Under the pieces are notes generated by a model, which was not told the DNA's origin, did no database searches, and was given only the letters and a program-made list of their open reading frames with translations. 64,000 bases of DNA from Synchiropus splendidus (lineage: Eukaryota > Chordata > Actinopteri > Syngnathiformes > Callionymidae), in the NCBI RefSeq assembly GCF_027744825.2, contig NC_071349.1:1860001-1924000 (forward strand), read 5' to 3'. Positions 37,074-49,023 of the stretch are shown here, in pieces. Both the position numbers and the translations under genes were made by a program. Each line of letters begins with the position of its first letter. Positions within the stretch are counted from its first letter, which is position 1.

Positions 37074-38935
37074 TGTCCGAAGTGTTTTTCGAAAGTTATC
37101 AACATTTTTGTGTTTGTGGTTCTGAAATCAACCTCATCTCAGGCTGAAAACGCGTTTTACGCATTGTGCCATAACTTTGCAGGGAAGCTTCAGAACATGA
37201 AATTATCTCCTCCCACTATAGCAGAAAGGGTATTTCAAGTAGTTGCACATCAAATCTAAGTTGTCTGAAGTGTTTTTCCAAAGTTATCAACACTCTTATG
37301 TTTGACGTTCCGGAATCAACCTTATCTCAGGCTGAAAACGCGTTTTACGCTTTGTGCCATAACTTTGCCGGAAAGCTTCAGAACATGAAAATTTTCAACT
37401 CCCACTATAGCAAAAAGGGTCTTTCTAGTATTTGCACATCAAATCTAAGCTGTCTGAAGTGTTTTTCCAAAGTTATCAATATTTTTATGTTTTGCGTTCC
37501 GGAATCGACCTTATCTCAGGCTGAAAACGTGTTTCGTGCATTGTGGCATAACTTTGCAGTGAAACTTCAGAACATGAAATTTTCACCTCACACTGTAGCA
37601 GAAAGGGTCTTTCTAGTAGTTTCACATCAAATCTAAGCTGTCTGTAGAGTTTTTCGAAAGTTTTCAACATTTTTATGTTTGGTGTTCCTGAATCGACCTT
37701 ATCTCAGGCCGAAAACGCGTTTTCTGCATTGTGCCATAACTTTGCAGGGAAGCTTTAGAACATGAAAATTTCACCTCCCACTATAGCAGAAAGGGTCTTT
37801 CTAGTAGGTGCACATCAAATCAAAGCTGTTTGAAGTGTTTTTCCAAAGTAATCAACACTTTTATGTTTGGCGTTCCGGAATCGACCTTATCTCAGGCTGA
37901 AAACACGATTTACGCATTCTGCCATAACTTTGCAGGGAAGCTTCAGAACATTAAAATTTTCATATCCCACTATAGCAGAAAGGGTCTTTCTAGTAGTCTC
38001 ACATCAAATCTAAGCTGTCTGAAGTGTTTTTCCAAAGTTATCAACATTTTTATGTTTGGCGTTCCGGAATCGACCTTATCTCAGGCTGAAAACGCGTTTT
38101 CTGCATTGTGCCATAACTTTTCAGGGAAGCTTCAGAACATGAAATATTCGCCTCCCACTATAGCAGATAGGGTCTTTCTAGTAGTTGCACATCAAATCTA
38201 AGCTGTCTGAAGTGTTTTTCCAAAGTTATCAACATTTTTATGTTTGGCGTTCTGGAACCCACCTTATCTCAGACTGAAAACGCGTTTTCTGCATTGTGCC
38301 AAAACTTTGTAGGTAAGCTCCAGAACATGAAATTTTCACCTCCCACTATAGCAGAAAGGGTCTTTCTAGTAGGTGCACATCAAATCGAAGCTGTCTGAAG
38401 TGTTTTTCCAAAGTTATCAAAACTTTTATGTTTGGCGTTCCGGAATCGACCTTATCTCAGGCTGAAAACACGATTTACGCATTCTGCCATAACTTTGCAG
38501 GGAAGCTTCAGAACATGAAATTTTCATATCCCACTATAGCAGAAAGGGTCTTTCTAGTAGTTGCACATCAAATCTAAGCTGTCGAAAGTGTTTTTCCAAA
38601 GTTATCAACATTTTTATGTTTGGCGTTTCGGAATCGACCTTATCTCAGCCTGAAAACGCACTTTACATATTTTGCCATAACTTTGCAGGGAAGCTTCAGA
38701 ACATGACATTTTCACCTCCCACTATAGCAGAAAGGGTCTTTCTAGTAGTTGCACATCAAATCTAAGCTGTCCGAAGTGTTTTTCGAAAGTTATCAACATT
38801 TTTATGTTTGTGGTTCTGAAATCAACCTCATCTCAGGCTGAAAACGCGTTTTACGCATTGTGCCATAACTTTGCAGGGAAGCTTCAGAACATGAAATTAT
38901 CTCCTCCCACTATAGCAGAAAGGGTATTTCAAGTA

Positions 38936-41600
38936 GTTGCACATCAAATCTAAGTTGTCTGAAGTGTTTTTCCAAAGTTATCAACACTCTTATGTTTGGC
39001 GTTCCGGAATCGATCTTATCTCAGGCTGAAAACACGATTTACGCATTCTGCCATAACTTTGCAGGGAAGCTTCAGAACATGAAATTTTCATATCCCACTA
39101 TAGCAGAAAGGGTCTTTCTAGTAGTTGCACATCAAATCTAAGCTGTCGAAAGTGTTTTTCCAAAGTTATCAACATTTTTATGTTTGGCGTTTCGGAATCG
39201 ACCTTATCTCTGCCTGAAAACCCGCTTTACATATTTTGCCATAACTTTGCAGGGAAGCTTCAGAACATGAAATTTTAACCTCCCACTATAGCAGAAAGGG
39301 TCTTTCTAGTAGTTGCACATCAAATCTAAGCTGTCGAAAGTGTTTTTCCAAAGTTATCAACATTTTTATGTTTGGCGTTTCGGAATCGACCTTATCTCAG
39401 CCTGAAAACGCACTTTACATATTTTGCCATAACTTTGCAGGGAAGCTTCAGAACATGACATTTTCACCTCCCACTATAGCAGAAAGGGTCTTTCTAGTAG
39501 TTGCACATCAAATCTAAGCTGTCCGAAGTGTTTTTCGAAAGTTATCAATATTTTTATGTTTGTGGTTCTGAAATCAACCTCATCTCAGGCTGAAAACGCG
39601 TTTTACGCATTGTGCCATAACTTTGCAGGGAAGCTTCAGAACATGAAATTATCTCCTCCCAGTATAGCAGAAAGGGTATTTCAAGTAGTTGCACATCAAA
39701 TCTAAGTTGTCTGAAGTGTTTTTCCAAAGTTATCAACACTCTTCTGTTTGGCGTTCCGGAATCAACCTTATCTCAAGCTGAAAACGCGCTTTACGCATTG
39801 TGCCATAACTTTGCCGGAAAGCTTCAGAACATGAAATTTTCAACTCCCACTATAGCAGAAAGGGTCTTTCTAGTAGTTGCACATCAAATCTAAGCTGTCT
39901 GTAGAGTTTTTCCTGAGTTATCAACATTTTTATGTTTGGGGTTCTGAAATCAACCTCATCTCAGGCTGAAAACGCGTTTTTCGCATTGTGCCATAACTTT
40001 GCAGGGAACCTTTAGAACATGAAATTTTCACCTCCCACTATAGCAGAAAGGGTCTTTCTAGTAGTTGCACATCAAATCTAAGCTGCCTGAAGTGTTTTTC
40101 GAAAGTTAATAACATTTTTATGTTTGGCGTTCCGGAACCTACCTCATCTCAAGCTGAAAACGCGTTTTCTGCTTTGTGCCATAACTTTGCAGGGAAGCTT
40201 TAGAACATGAAAAATTCACCTCCCACTATAGCAGAAAGGGTCTTTCTAGTAGGTGCACATCAAATCAAAGCTGTTTGAAGTGTTTTTCCAAAGTAATCAA
40301 CACTTTTATGTTTGGCGTTCCGGAATCGACCTTATCTCAGGCTGAAAACACGATTTACGCATTCTGCCATAACTTTGCAGGGAAGCTTCAGAACATGAAA
40401 TTTTCATATCCCACTATAGCAGATAGGGTCTTTCTAGTAGTTGCACATCAAGTGTAAGCTGTCTGAAGTGTTTTTCCAAAGTTATCAACATTTCTATGTT
40501 TGGCGTTCTGGAACCCAACTTATCTCAGGCTGAAAACGCGTTTTCTGCATTGTGCCAAAACTTTGTAGGTAAGCTCCAGAACATGAAATTTTCACCTCCC
40601 ACTATAGCAGAAAGGGTCTTTCTAGTAGGTGCACATCAAATCGAAGCTGTCTGAAGTGTTTTTCCAAAGTTATCAACATTTTTACGTTTGGCGTTCCGGA
40701 ATCGACCTTATCTCAGGCTGAAAACGCGTTTTCTGCATTGTGCCATAACTTTCCAGGGAAGCTTCAGAACATGAAAATTTTAACCTCCCACTATAGCAGA
40801 ATGCGTCTTTCTAGTAGTTGCACATCAAATCTTAGCTGTCTGAAGTGTTTTTCCAAAGTTCTCAACATTTTTATGTTTGGCGTTCTGAAATCAACCTCAT
40901 CTCAGGCTGAAAACGCGTTTTACGCATTGTGCCATAACTTTGCAGGGAAGCTTCAGAACATGAAATTTTAACCTCCCACTATTGCAGAAAGGGTCTTTCT
41001 AGCAGTTGCACATCAAATCTAAGCTGTCGAAAGTGTTTTTCCAAAGTTATCAACATTTTTATGTTTGGCGTTTCGGAATCGACCTTATCTCAGCCTGAAA
41101 ACGCGCTTTACATATTTTGCCATAACTTTGCAGGGAAGCTTCAGAACATGACATTTTCACCTCCCACTATAGCAAAAAGGGTCTTTCTAGTAGTTGCACA
41201 TCAAATCTAAGCTGTCTGTAGAGTTTTACCTGAGTTATCAACATTTTTATGTTTGTGGTTCTGAAATCAACCTCATCTCAGGCTGAAAACGCGTTTTACG
41301 CATTGTGCCAATACTTTGCAGGGAAGCTTTAGAACATGAAAATTTCACCTCCCACTATGGCAGAAAGGGTCTTTCTAGTAGGTGCACATCAAATCAAAGC
41401 TGTTTGAAGTGTTTTTCCAAAGTTATCAACACTTTTATGTTTGGCGTTCCGGAATCGACCTTATCTCAGGCTGAAAACACGATTTACGCATTCTGCCATA
41501 ACTTTGCAGGGAAGCTTCAGAACATGAAAATTTCATATCCCACTACAGCAGAAAGGGTCTTTCTAGTAGTCTCGCATCAAATCTAAGCTGTCTGAAGTGT
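38936..41600 (+). repeat. Tandem 15/16-mer HOR, copy 1
   Basis: Matches 41,757-44,610. The offset is 2,821 bp up to about 39,890 and then 3,009 or 3,008 bp, so this copy lacks one monomer that copy 2 has at about 42,710-42,900 (GTTTTGCGTTCC + CGTGTTTCCTGCATTGTGGC). Shared rare variants are CACTCTTCTG, CTCCCAGTATAGCAG, GAAAACCCGC, GAAAAATTCACC and CATCAAGTGTAAGC. The 1-bp shift of the offset comes from the extra A in the monomer at 40,758. Confidence 0.85.
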
Positions 41601-41756
41601 TTTTCCAAAGTTATCAACATTTTTATGTTTGGCGTTCTGGAACCCAACTTATCTCAGGCTGAAAACGCGTTTTCTGCATTGTGCCATAACTTTGCAGGGA
41701 AGCTTCAGAACATGAAATTTTCATATCCCACTATAGCAGAAAGGGTCTTTCTAGTA

Positions 41757-44610
41757 GTTGCACATCAAATCTAAGTTGTCTGAAGTGTTTTTCCAAAGTT
41801 ATCAACACTCTTATGTTTGGCGTTCCGGAATCGATCTTATCTCAGGCTGAAAACACGATTTACGCATTCTGCCATAACTTTGCAGGGAAGCTTCAGAACA
41901 TGAAATTTTCATATCCCACTATAGCAGAAAGGGTCTTTCTAGTAGTTGCACATCAAATCTAAGCTGTCGAAAGTGTTTTTCCAAAGTTATCAACATTTTT
42001 ATGTTTGGCGTTTCGGAATCGACCTTATCTCAGCCTGAAAACCCGCTTTACATATTTTGCAATAACTTTGCAGGGAATCTTCAGAACATGAAATTTTAAC
42101 CTCCCACTATAGCAGAAAGGGTCTTTCTAGTAGTTGCACATCAAATCTAAGCTGTCGAAAGTGTTTTTCCAAAGTTATCAACATTTTTATGTTTGGCGTT
42201 TCGGAATCGACCTTATCTCAGCCTGAAAACGCACTTTACATATTTTGCCATATCTTTGCAGGGAAGCTTCAGAACATGACATTTTCACCTCCCACTATAG
42301 CAGAAAGGGTCTTTCTAGTAGTTGCACATCAAATCTAAGCTGTCCGAAGTGTTTTTCGAAAGTTATCAATATTTTTATGTTTGTGGTTCTGAAATCAACC
42401 TCATCTCAGGCTGAAAACGCGTTTTACGCATTGTGCCATAACTTTGCAGGGAAGCTTCAGAACATGAAATTATCTCCTCCCAGTATAGCAGAAAGGGTAT
42501 TTCAAGTAGTTGCACATCAAATCTAAGTTGTCTGAAGTGTTTTTCCAAAGTTATCAACACTCTTCTGTTTGGCGTTCCGGAATCAACCTTATCTCAAGCT
42601 GAAAACGCGCTTTACGCATTGTGCCATAACTTTGCCGGAAAGCTTCAGAACATGAAATTTTCAACTCCCACTATAGCAGAAAGGGTCTTTCTAGTAGTTA
42701 CACATCAAATCTAAGCTGTCTGAAGTGTTTTTCCAAAGTTATCAATATTTTTATGTTTTGCGTTCCGGAATCGACCTTATCTCAGGCTGAAAACGTGTTT
42801 CCTGCATTGTGGCATAACTTTGCAGTGAAGCTTCAGAACATGAAATTTTCACCTCACACTGTAGCAGAAAGGGTCTTTCTAGTAGTTGCACATCAAATCT
42901 AAGCTGTCTGTAGAGTTTTTCCTGAGTTATCAACATTTTTATGTTTGGGGTTCTGAAATCAACCTCATCTCAGGCTGAAAACGCGTTTTTCGCATTGTGC
43001 CATAACTTTGCAGGGAACCTTTAGAACATGAAATTTTCACCTCCCACTATAGCAGAAAGGGTCTTTCTAGTAGTTGCACATCAAATCTAAGCTGCCTGAA
43101 GTGTTTTTCGAAAGTTAATAACATTTTTATGTTTGGCGTTCCGGAACCTACCTCATCTCAAGCTGAAAACGCGTTTTCTGCTTTGTGCCATAACTTTGCA
43201 GGGAAGCTTTAGAACATGAAAAATTCACCTCCCACTATAGCAGAAAGGGTCTTTCTAGTAGGTGCACATCAAATCAAAGCTGTTTGAAGTGTTTTTCCAA
43301 AGTAATCAACACTTTTATGTTTGGCGTTCCGGAATCGACCTTATCTCAGGCTGAAAACACGATTTACGCATTCTGCCATAACTTTGCAGGGAAGCTTCAG
43401 AACATGAAATTTTCATATCCCACTATAGCAGATAGGGTCTTTCTAGTAGTTGCACATCAAGTGTAAGCTGTCTGAAGTGTTTTTCCAAAGTTATCAACAT
43501 TTCTATGTTTGGCGTTCTGGAACCCAACTTATCTCAGGCTGAAAACGCGTTTTCTGCATTGTGCCAAAACTTTGTAGGTAAGCTCCAGAACATGAAATTT
43601 TCACCTCCCACTATAGCAGAAAGGGTCTTTCTAGTAGGTGCACATCAAATCGAAGCTGTCTGAAGTGTTTTTCCAAAGTTATCAACACTTTTATGTTTGG
43701 CGTTCCGGAATCGACCTTATCTCAGGCTGAAAACACGATTTACGCATTCTGCCATAACTTTGCAGGGAAGCTTCAGAACATGAAATTTTCATATCCCACT
43801 ATAGCAGAAAGGGTCTTTATAGTAGTTGCACGTCAAATCTAAGCTGTCTGAAGTGTTTTTCCAAAGTTATCAACATTTTTATGTTTGGCGTTCTGAAATC
43901 AACCTCATCTCAGGCTGAAAACGCGTTTTACGCATTGTGCCATAACTTTGCAGGGAAGCTTCAGAACATGAAATTTTAACCTCCCACTATAGCAGAAAGG
44001 GTCTTTCTAGCAGTTGCACATCAAATCTAAGCTGTCGAAAGTGTTTTTCCAAAGTTATCAACATTTTTATGTTTGGCGTTTCGGAATCGACCTTATCTCA
44101 GCCTGAAAACGCGCTTTACATATTTTGCCATAACTTTGCAGGGAAGCTTCAGAACATGACATTTTCACCTCCCACTATAGCAAAAAGGGTCTTTCTAGTA
44201 GTTGCACATCAAATCTAAGCTGTCTGTAGAGTTTTACCTGAGTTATCAACATTTTTATGTTTGTGGTTCTGAAATCAACCTCATCTCAGGCTGAAAACGC
44301 GTTTTACGCATTGTGCCAATACTTTGCAGGGAAGCTTTAGAACATGAAAATTTCACCTCCCACTATGGCAGAAAGGGTCTTTCTAGTAGGTGCACATCAA
44401 ATCAAAGCTGTTTGAAGTGTTTTTCCAAAGTTATCAACACTTTTATGTTTGGCGTTCCGGAATCGACCTTATCTCAGGCTGAAAACACGATTTACGCATT
44501 CTGCCATAACTTTGCAGGGAAGCTTCAGAACATGAAATTTTCATATCCCACTACAGCAGAAAGGGTCTTTCTAGTAGTCTCGCATCAAATCTAAGCTGTC
44601 TGAAGTGTTT
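41757..44610 (+). repeat. Tandem 15/16-mer HOR, copy 2
   Basis: Second copy of the 38,936-41,600 block, with the one additional monomer noted there. A stretch around 43,684-43,870 differs from its counterpart (CACTTTTATG + ACGATTTACG here versus TTTTTACG + GCGTTTTCTGC in copy 1), while flanks match, again suggesting a conversion-like or exchange patch of about one monomer. Confidence 0.83.
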
Positions 44611-44830
44611 TTCCAAAGTTATCAATATTTTTATGTTTGGTGTTCCGGAATCGACCTTATCTCAGGCTGAAAACGCGTTTTCTGCATTGTGCCATAACTT
44701 TGCAGGGAAGCTTCAGAACATGAAATTTTCACCTCCCACTATAGCAGAAAGGGTCTTTCTAGTAGTTGCACATCAAATCTAAGCTGTCTGAAGTGTTTTT
44801 CCAAAGTTATCAACACTTTTATGTTTGGCG

Positions 44831-44838
44831 TTCCGGAA
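44831..44838. other. Palindrome TTCCGGAA within the CpG-rich segment
   Basis: TTCCGGAA is an 8-bp perfect palindrome at monomer positions 125-132. In monomers carrying the ACCCACC variant it becomes the 10-bp palindrome GTTCCGGAAC. Together with the GCGTT just upstream and the TCGA just downstream it gives three CpGs in 13 bp. Common variants are TTCTGGAA, TTCTGAAA, TTCCAGAA and TTTCGGAA. Most of these lose a CpG, consistent with deamination of methylated cytosine, although methylation cannot be seen from sequence. Confidence 0.8.
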
Positions 44839-44857
44839 TCGACCTTATCTCAGGCTG

Positions 44858-44869
44858 AAAACGCGTTTT
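44858..44869. other. Perfect 12-bp palindrome AAAACGCGTTTT (one per typical monomer)
   Basis: AAAACGCGTTTT is its own reverse complement. It sits inside a longer 20-bp dyad, GCTGAAAACGCGTTTTCTGC, in which nine of ten base pairs are symmetric; the one mismatch is T opposite T. It contains two CpGs and an MluI site. It is intact in many monomers of all domains. It is altered in defined subfamilies, for example ACACGATTTACG, ACGAGTTTT and ACAGGTTTT. A function as a protein-binding dyad or cruciform is possible but is inference only. Confidence 0.85.
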
Positions 44870-45654
44870 CTGCATTGTGCCATAACTTTGCAGGGAAGCT
44901 TCAGAACATGAAATTTTCACCTCCCACTATAGCAGAAAGGGTCTTTCTCGTAGTTGCACATCAAATCTAAGCTGTCTGAAGTGTTTTTCCAAAGTTATCA
45001 ATATTTTTATGTTTGGCGTTCCGGAATCGACCTTATCTCAGGCTGAAAACACGATTTACGCATTCTGCCATAACTTTGCAGGGAAGCTTCAGAACATGAA
45101 ATTTTCATATCCCACTATAGCAGAAAGGGTCTTTCTAGTAGTTGCACATCAAATCTAAGCTGTCGGAAGTGTTTTTCCAAAGTTATCAACATTTTTACGT
45201 TTGGCGTTCTGAAATCCACCTTATCTCAGGCTGAAAACGCGTTTTCTGCATTGTGCCATAACTTTGCAGGGAAGCTTCAGAACATGAAATTTTAACCTCC
45301 CACTATAGCAGAATGCGTCTTTCTAGTAGTTGCACATCAAATCTTAGCTGTCTGAAGTGTTTTTCCAAAGTTATCAATATTTTTATGTTTGGCGTTCTGA
45401 AATCCACCTTATCTCAGGCTGAAAACGCGGTTTACGCATTGTGCCATAACGTTGCAGGGAAGCTTCAGAACATGAAATTTTCAACTCCCACTGTAGCAGA
45501 AAGGGTCTTTCTAGTAGTTGCACATCATATCTAAGCTGTCTGAAATGTTTTTCCAACGTTATCAACATTTTTATGTTTGGCGTTCTGGAACCCACCTTAT
45601 CTCAGGCTGAAAACGCGTTTTCTGCATTGTGCCAAAACTTTGTAGGTAAGCTCC

Positions 45655-46406
45655 AGAACATGAAATTTTCACCTCCCACTATAGCAGAATGCGTCTTTCT
45701 AGTAGTTGCACATCAAATCTTAGCTGTCTGAAGTGTTTTTCCAAAGTTATCAATATTTTCATGTTTGTCGTTCTGAAATCCACCTTATCTCAGGCTGAAA
45801 ACGCGTTTTACGCATTGTGCCATAACTTTGCAGGGAAGCTTCAGAACATGAAATTTTCACCTCCCACTGTAGCAGAAAGGGTCTTTCTAGTAGTTGTACA
45901 TCAAATCTAAGCTGTCTGAAGTGTTTTTCCAAAGTTATCAACATTTTTATGTTTGGCGTTCTGGAACCCACCTTATCTCAGGCTGAAAACGCGTTTTCTG
46001 CATTGTGTCAAAACTTTGTAGGTAAGCTCCAGAACATGAAATTTTCACCTCCCACTATAGCAGAATGCGTCTTTCTAGTAGTTGCACATCAAATCTTAGC
46101 TGTCTGAAGTGTTTTTCCAAAGTTATCAATATTTTCATGTTTGTCGTTCTGAAATCCACCTTATCTCAGGCTGAAAACGCGTTTTACGCATTGTGCCATA
46201 ACTTTGCAGGGAAGCTTCAGAACATGAAATTTTCACCTCCCACTGTAGCAGAAAGGGTCTTTCTAGTAGTTGTACATCAAATCTAAGCTGTCTGAAGTGT
46301 TTTTCCAAAGTTATCAACATTTTTATGTTTGGCGTTCTGGAACCCACCTTATCTCAGGCTGAAAACGCGTTTTCTGCATTGTGTCAAAACTTTGTAGGTA
46401 AGCTCC
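45655..46406 (+). repeat. Tandem dimer, 376-bp unit, two copies that look identical
   Basis: Units 45,655-46,030 and 46,031-46,406 share TGCGTCTTTC, CAATATTTTCATGTTTGTCG, CTGAAATCCACC, CACTGTAGCAG, GTTGTACATC and TGTGTCAAAACTTTGTAGG. A related but diverged dimer precedes at about 45,279-45,654. The repeat ends where the following monomer reads TTTTCATATCCC. Confidence 0.85.
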
Positions 46407-47714
46407 AGAACATGAAATTTTCATATCCCACTATAGCAGAAAGGGTCTTTATAGTAGTTGCACATCAAATCTAAGCTGTCTGAAGTGTTTTTCCAAAGTT
46501 ATCAACATTTTTATGTTTGACGTTCTGAAATCAACCTCATCTCAGGCTGAAAACGAGTTTTACGCATTGTGCCAGAACTTTGCAGCGAAGCTTCAGAACA
46601 TGAAATTTTCACCTCCCACTATAGCAGAAAGGGTCTTTCTCGTAGTTGCACATCAAATCTAAGCTGTCTGAAGTGTTTTTCCGAAGTTATCAACATTTTT
46701 ATGTTTGGCGTTCCGGAATCGACCTTTTGTCAGGCTGAAAACGCGTTTTCTGCATTGTGCCATAACTTTGCAGCGAAGCTTCAGAACATGAAATTTTCAC
46801 CTCCAGCTATAGCAGAAAGGGTCTTTCTAGTAGTTGCACATCAAATCTAAGCTGTCTGAAGTGTTTTTCCGAAGTTATCAACATTTTTATGTTTGGCGTT
46901 CCGGAATCGACCTTTTGTCAGGCTGAAAACGCGTTTTACGCATTGTGCCATAACTTTGCAGGGAAGCTTCAGAACATGGTATTTTCAACTCCCACTATAG
47001 CAGAAAGGGTCTTTCTAGAAGGTGCACATCAAATCAAAGCTGTTTGAAGTGTTTTTCCAAAGTTATCAACACTTTTATGTTTGGCGTTCCGGAATCGACC
47101 TTATCTCAGGCTGAAAACACGATTTACGCATTCTGCCATAACTTTGCAGGGAAGCTTCAGAACATGAAATATTCGCCTCCCACTATAGCAGATAGGGTCT
47201 TTCTAGTAGTTGCACATCAAATCTAAGCTGTCTGAAATGTTTTTCCAAAGTTATCAACATTTTTATGTTTGGCGTTCTGGAACCCACCTCATCTCAGGCT
47301 GAAAACGCGTTTTCTGCATTGTGCCATAACTTTGCAGGGAAGCTTCAGATCATGAAATTTTCACCTCCCACTATAGCAGAAAGGGTCTTTCTAGTAGTTG
47401 CACATCAAATCTAAGCTGTCTGAAGTGTTTTTCCAAAGTTATCAACATTCTTATGTTTGGCGTTACGGAATCAACCTTATCTTAGGCTGAAAACGCGTTT
47501 TACGCATTGTGCCATAACTTTGCAGGAAAGCTTCAGAACATGAAATTTTCACCTCCCACTGTAGCAGAAAGGGTCTTTCTAGTAGTTGCACATCAAATCT
47601 AAGCTGTCTGAAGTGTTTTTCGAAAGTTTTCAACATTTTTATGTTTGGTGTTCCTGAATCGACCTTATCTCAGGCTGAAAACGCGTTTTCTGCATTGTGC
47701 CATAACTTTGCAGG

Positions 47715-48654
47715 GAAGCTTCAGAACATTAAATTTTCAACTCCCACTATAGCAGAAAGGGTCTTTCTTGTAGTTGGACGTCAAATCTAAGCTGTCTGAA
47801 GTGTTTTTCCAAAGTTATCAACATTTTTATGTTTGGCATTCCAGAATCGACCTTATGTCTGGCTGAAAACGCCTTTTCTGCATTGTGATATAACTTTGCA
47901 GGGAAGCTTCAGAACATGAAATTTTAACCTGCCACTATAGCAGAAAGGGTCTTTCTTGTAGTTGCACGTGAAATCTAAGCTGTCTGAAGTGTTTTTCCAA
48001 AGTTATCAACATTTTTATGTTTGGCATTCCAGAATCGACCTTATCTCTGCCTGAAAACGCGTTTTCTGCATTGTGATATAACTTTGCAGGGAAGCTTCAG
48101 AACATTAAATTTTAACCTGCCACTATAGCAGAAAGGGTCTTTCTTGTAGTTGCACGTGAAATCTAAGCTGTCTGAAGTGTTTTTCCAAAGTTATCAACAT
48201 TTTTATGTTTGGCATTCCAGAATCGACCTTATCTCTGGCTGAAAACGCGTTTTCTGCATTGTGATATAACTTTGCAGGGAAGCTTCAGAAGATTAAATTT
48301 TCAACTCCCACTATAGCAGAAAGGGTCTTTCTTGTAGTTGCACGTGAAATCTAAGCTGTCTGAAGTGTTTTTCCAAAGTTATCAACATTTTTATGTTTGG
48401 CATTCCAGAATCGACCTTATCTCTGGCTGAAAACGCGTTTTCTGCATTGTGATATAACTTTGCAGGGAAGCTTCAGAACATTAAATTTTCAACTCCCACT
48501 ATAGCAGAAAGGGTCTTTCTTGTAGTTGCACGTCAAATCTAAGCTGTCTGAAGTGTTTTTCCAAAGTTATCAACATTTTTATGTTTGGCATTCCAGAATC
48601 GACCTTATCTCTGGCTGAAAACGCGTTTTCTGCATTGTGATTTCACTTTGCAGG
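47715..48654 (+). repeat. Run of five monomers of one subfamily
   Basis: Units at 47,715, 47,903, 48,091, 48,279 and 48,467 all carry CTTTCTTGTAGTTG, CACGT(C/G)AAATC, GGCATTCCAGAATCG and a CTGGCTG/CTGCCTG variant; four end GTGATATAAC and the last GTGATTTCAC. Elsewhere in domain E this type appears singly. The run is therefore a local single-monomer amplification, with small differences already accumulated among copies. Confidence 0.85.
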
Positions 48655-48842
48655 GAAGCTTCAGAACATGAAATTTTCAACTCCCACTATAGCAGAAAGG
48701 GTCCTTCTAGTAGTTGCACATCAAATCTAACCTGTCTGAAGTGTTTTTCCAAAGTTATCAACATTCTTATGTTTGGTGTTCCCGAGCCCACCTTATCTCA
48801 GGCTGAAATCGCGTTTTCTGCATTGAGCCATAACTTTGCAGT

Positions 48843-49023
48843 GAAGCTTCAGAACATGAAATTTTCAACTCCCACTATAGCAGAAAGGGTCTTTCTAGTA
48901 GTTGCACGTCAAATATAAGCTGTCTGAAGTGTTTTTCGAAAGTTATCAACATTTTTATGTTTGGCGTTCCGGAACGCACCTTATTGAAAACGCCTTTTCT
49001 GCATTGTGGCATAACTTTGCAGG
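48843..49023 (+). repeat. 181-bp monomer with 7-bp deletion
   Basis: Reads GCACCTTATTGAAAACGCC where the consensus has CCTTATCTCAGGCTGAAAAC, so CTCAGGC is missing. The same deletion recurs in 50,529-50,709 by duplication of the whole 9-mer. Six other domain E anchor intervals lack it, which dates the deletion to shortly before that duplication. Confidence 0.88.

Larger units (their letters stand above)
44707..44894 (+). repeat. Representative near-consensus monomer
   Basis: This copy differs from my hand consensus at a single place (CAACACTTTT instead of CAACATTTTT), so it is a convenient reference. In monomer coordinates: 1-8 is GAAGCTTC with a HindIII site; 21-40 is pyrimidine-rich and ends CTATAGCA; 106-119 is a potential short hairpin in the consensus (AACAT, TTTT, ATGTT); 125-132 is TTCCGGAA; 152-163 is AAAACGCGTTTT. 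All five consensus CpGs lie between positions 123 and 159. The most AT-rich stretch is 101-120, with 3 G+C in 20. Confidence 0.9.
34200..47714 (+). repeat. Domain D: B-like monomer families
   Basis: The TGCGTC/AATCTTAGC, TTCTGAAATCAACC, CTGTCGAAAGTG, CAGCCTGAAAACGCGC and ACACGATTTACG monomers typical of domain B return. Three monomers have one extra A in GAACATGAAAATTTT or ACATTAAAATTTT and are 189 bp long (37,372-37,560; 37,937-38,125; 40,758-40,946). Because 189 is divisible by three, open frames of 112 and 123 codons arise at 37,298-37,636 and 37,830-38,201; these are treated as incidental. Confidence 0.75.

Noticed and set aside
37298..38201. Two longer open frames of 112 and 123 codons
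   Set aside because: Both exist only because a single inserted A makes one monomer 189 bp, keeping the frame open for a second unit. The peptide is just the satellite translation repeated.
44830..44845. RNA polymerase III B-box-like sequence (GTTCCGGAATCGACC)
   Set aside because: It only loosely resembles GGTTCGANNCC, has an interrupted core, and no A box lies at a suitable distance upstream. No tRNA- or SINE-like structure is present.
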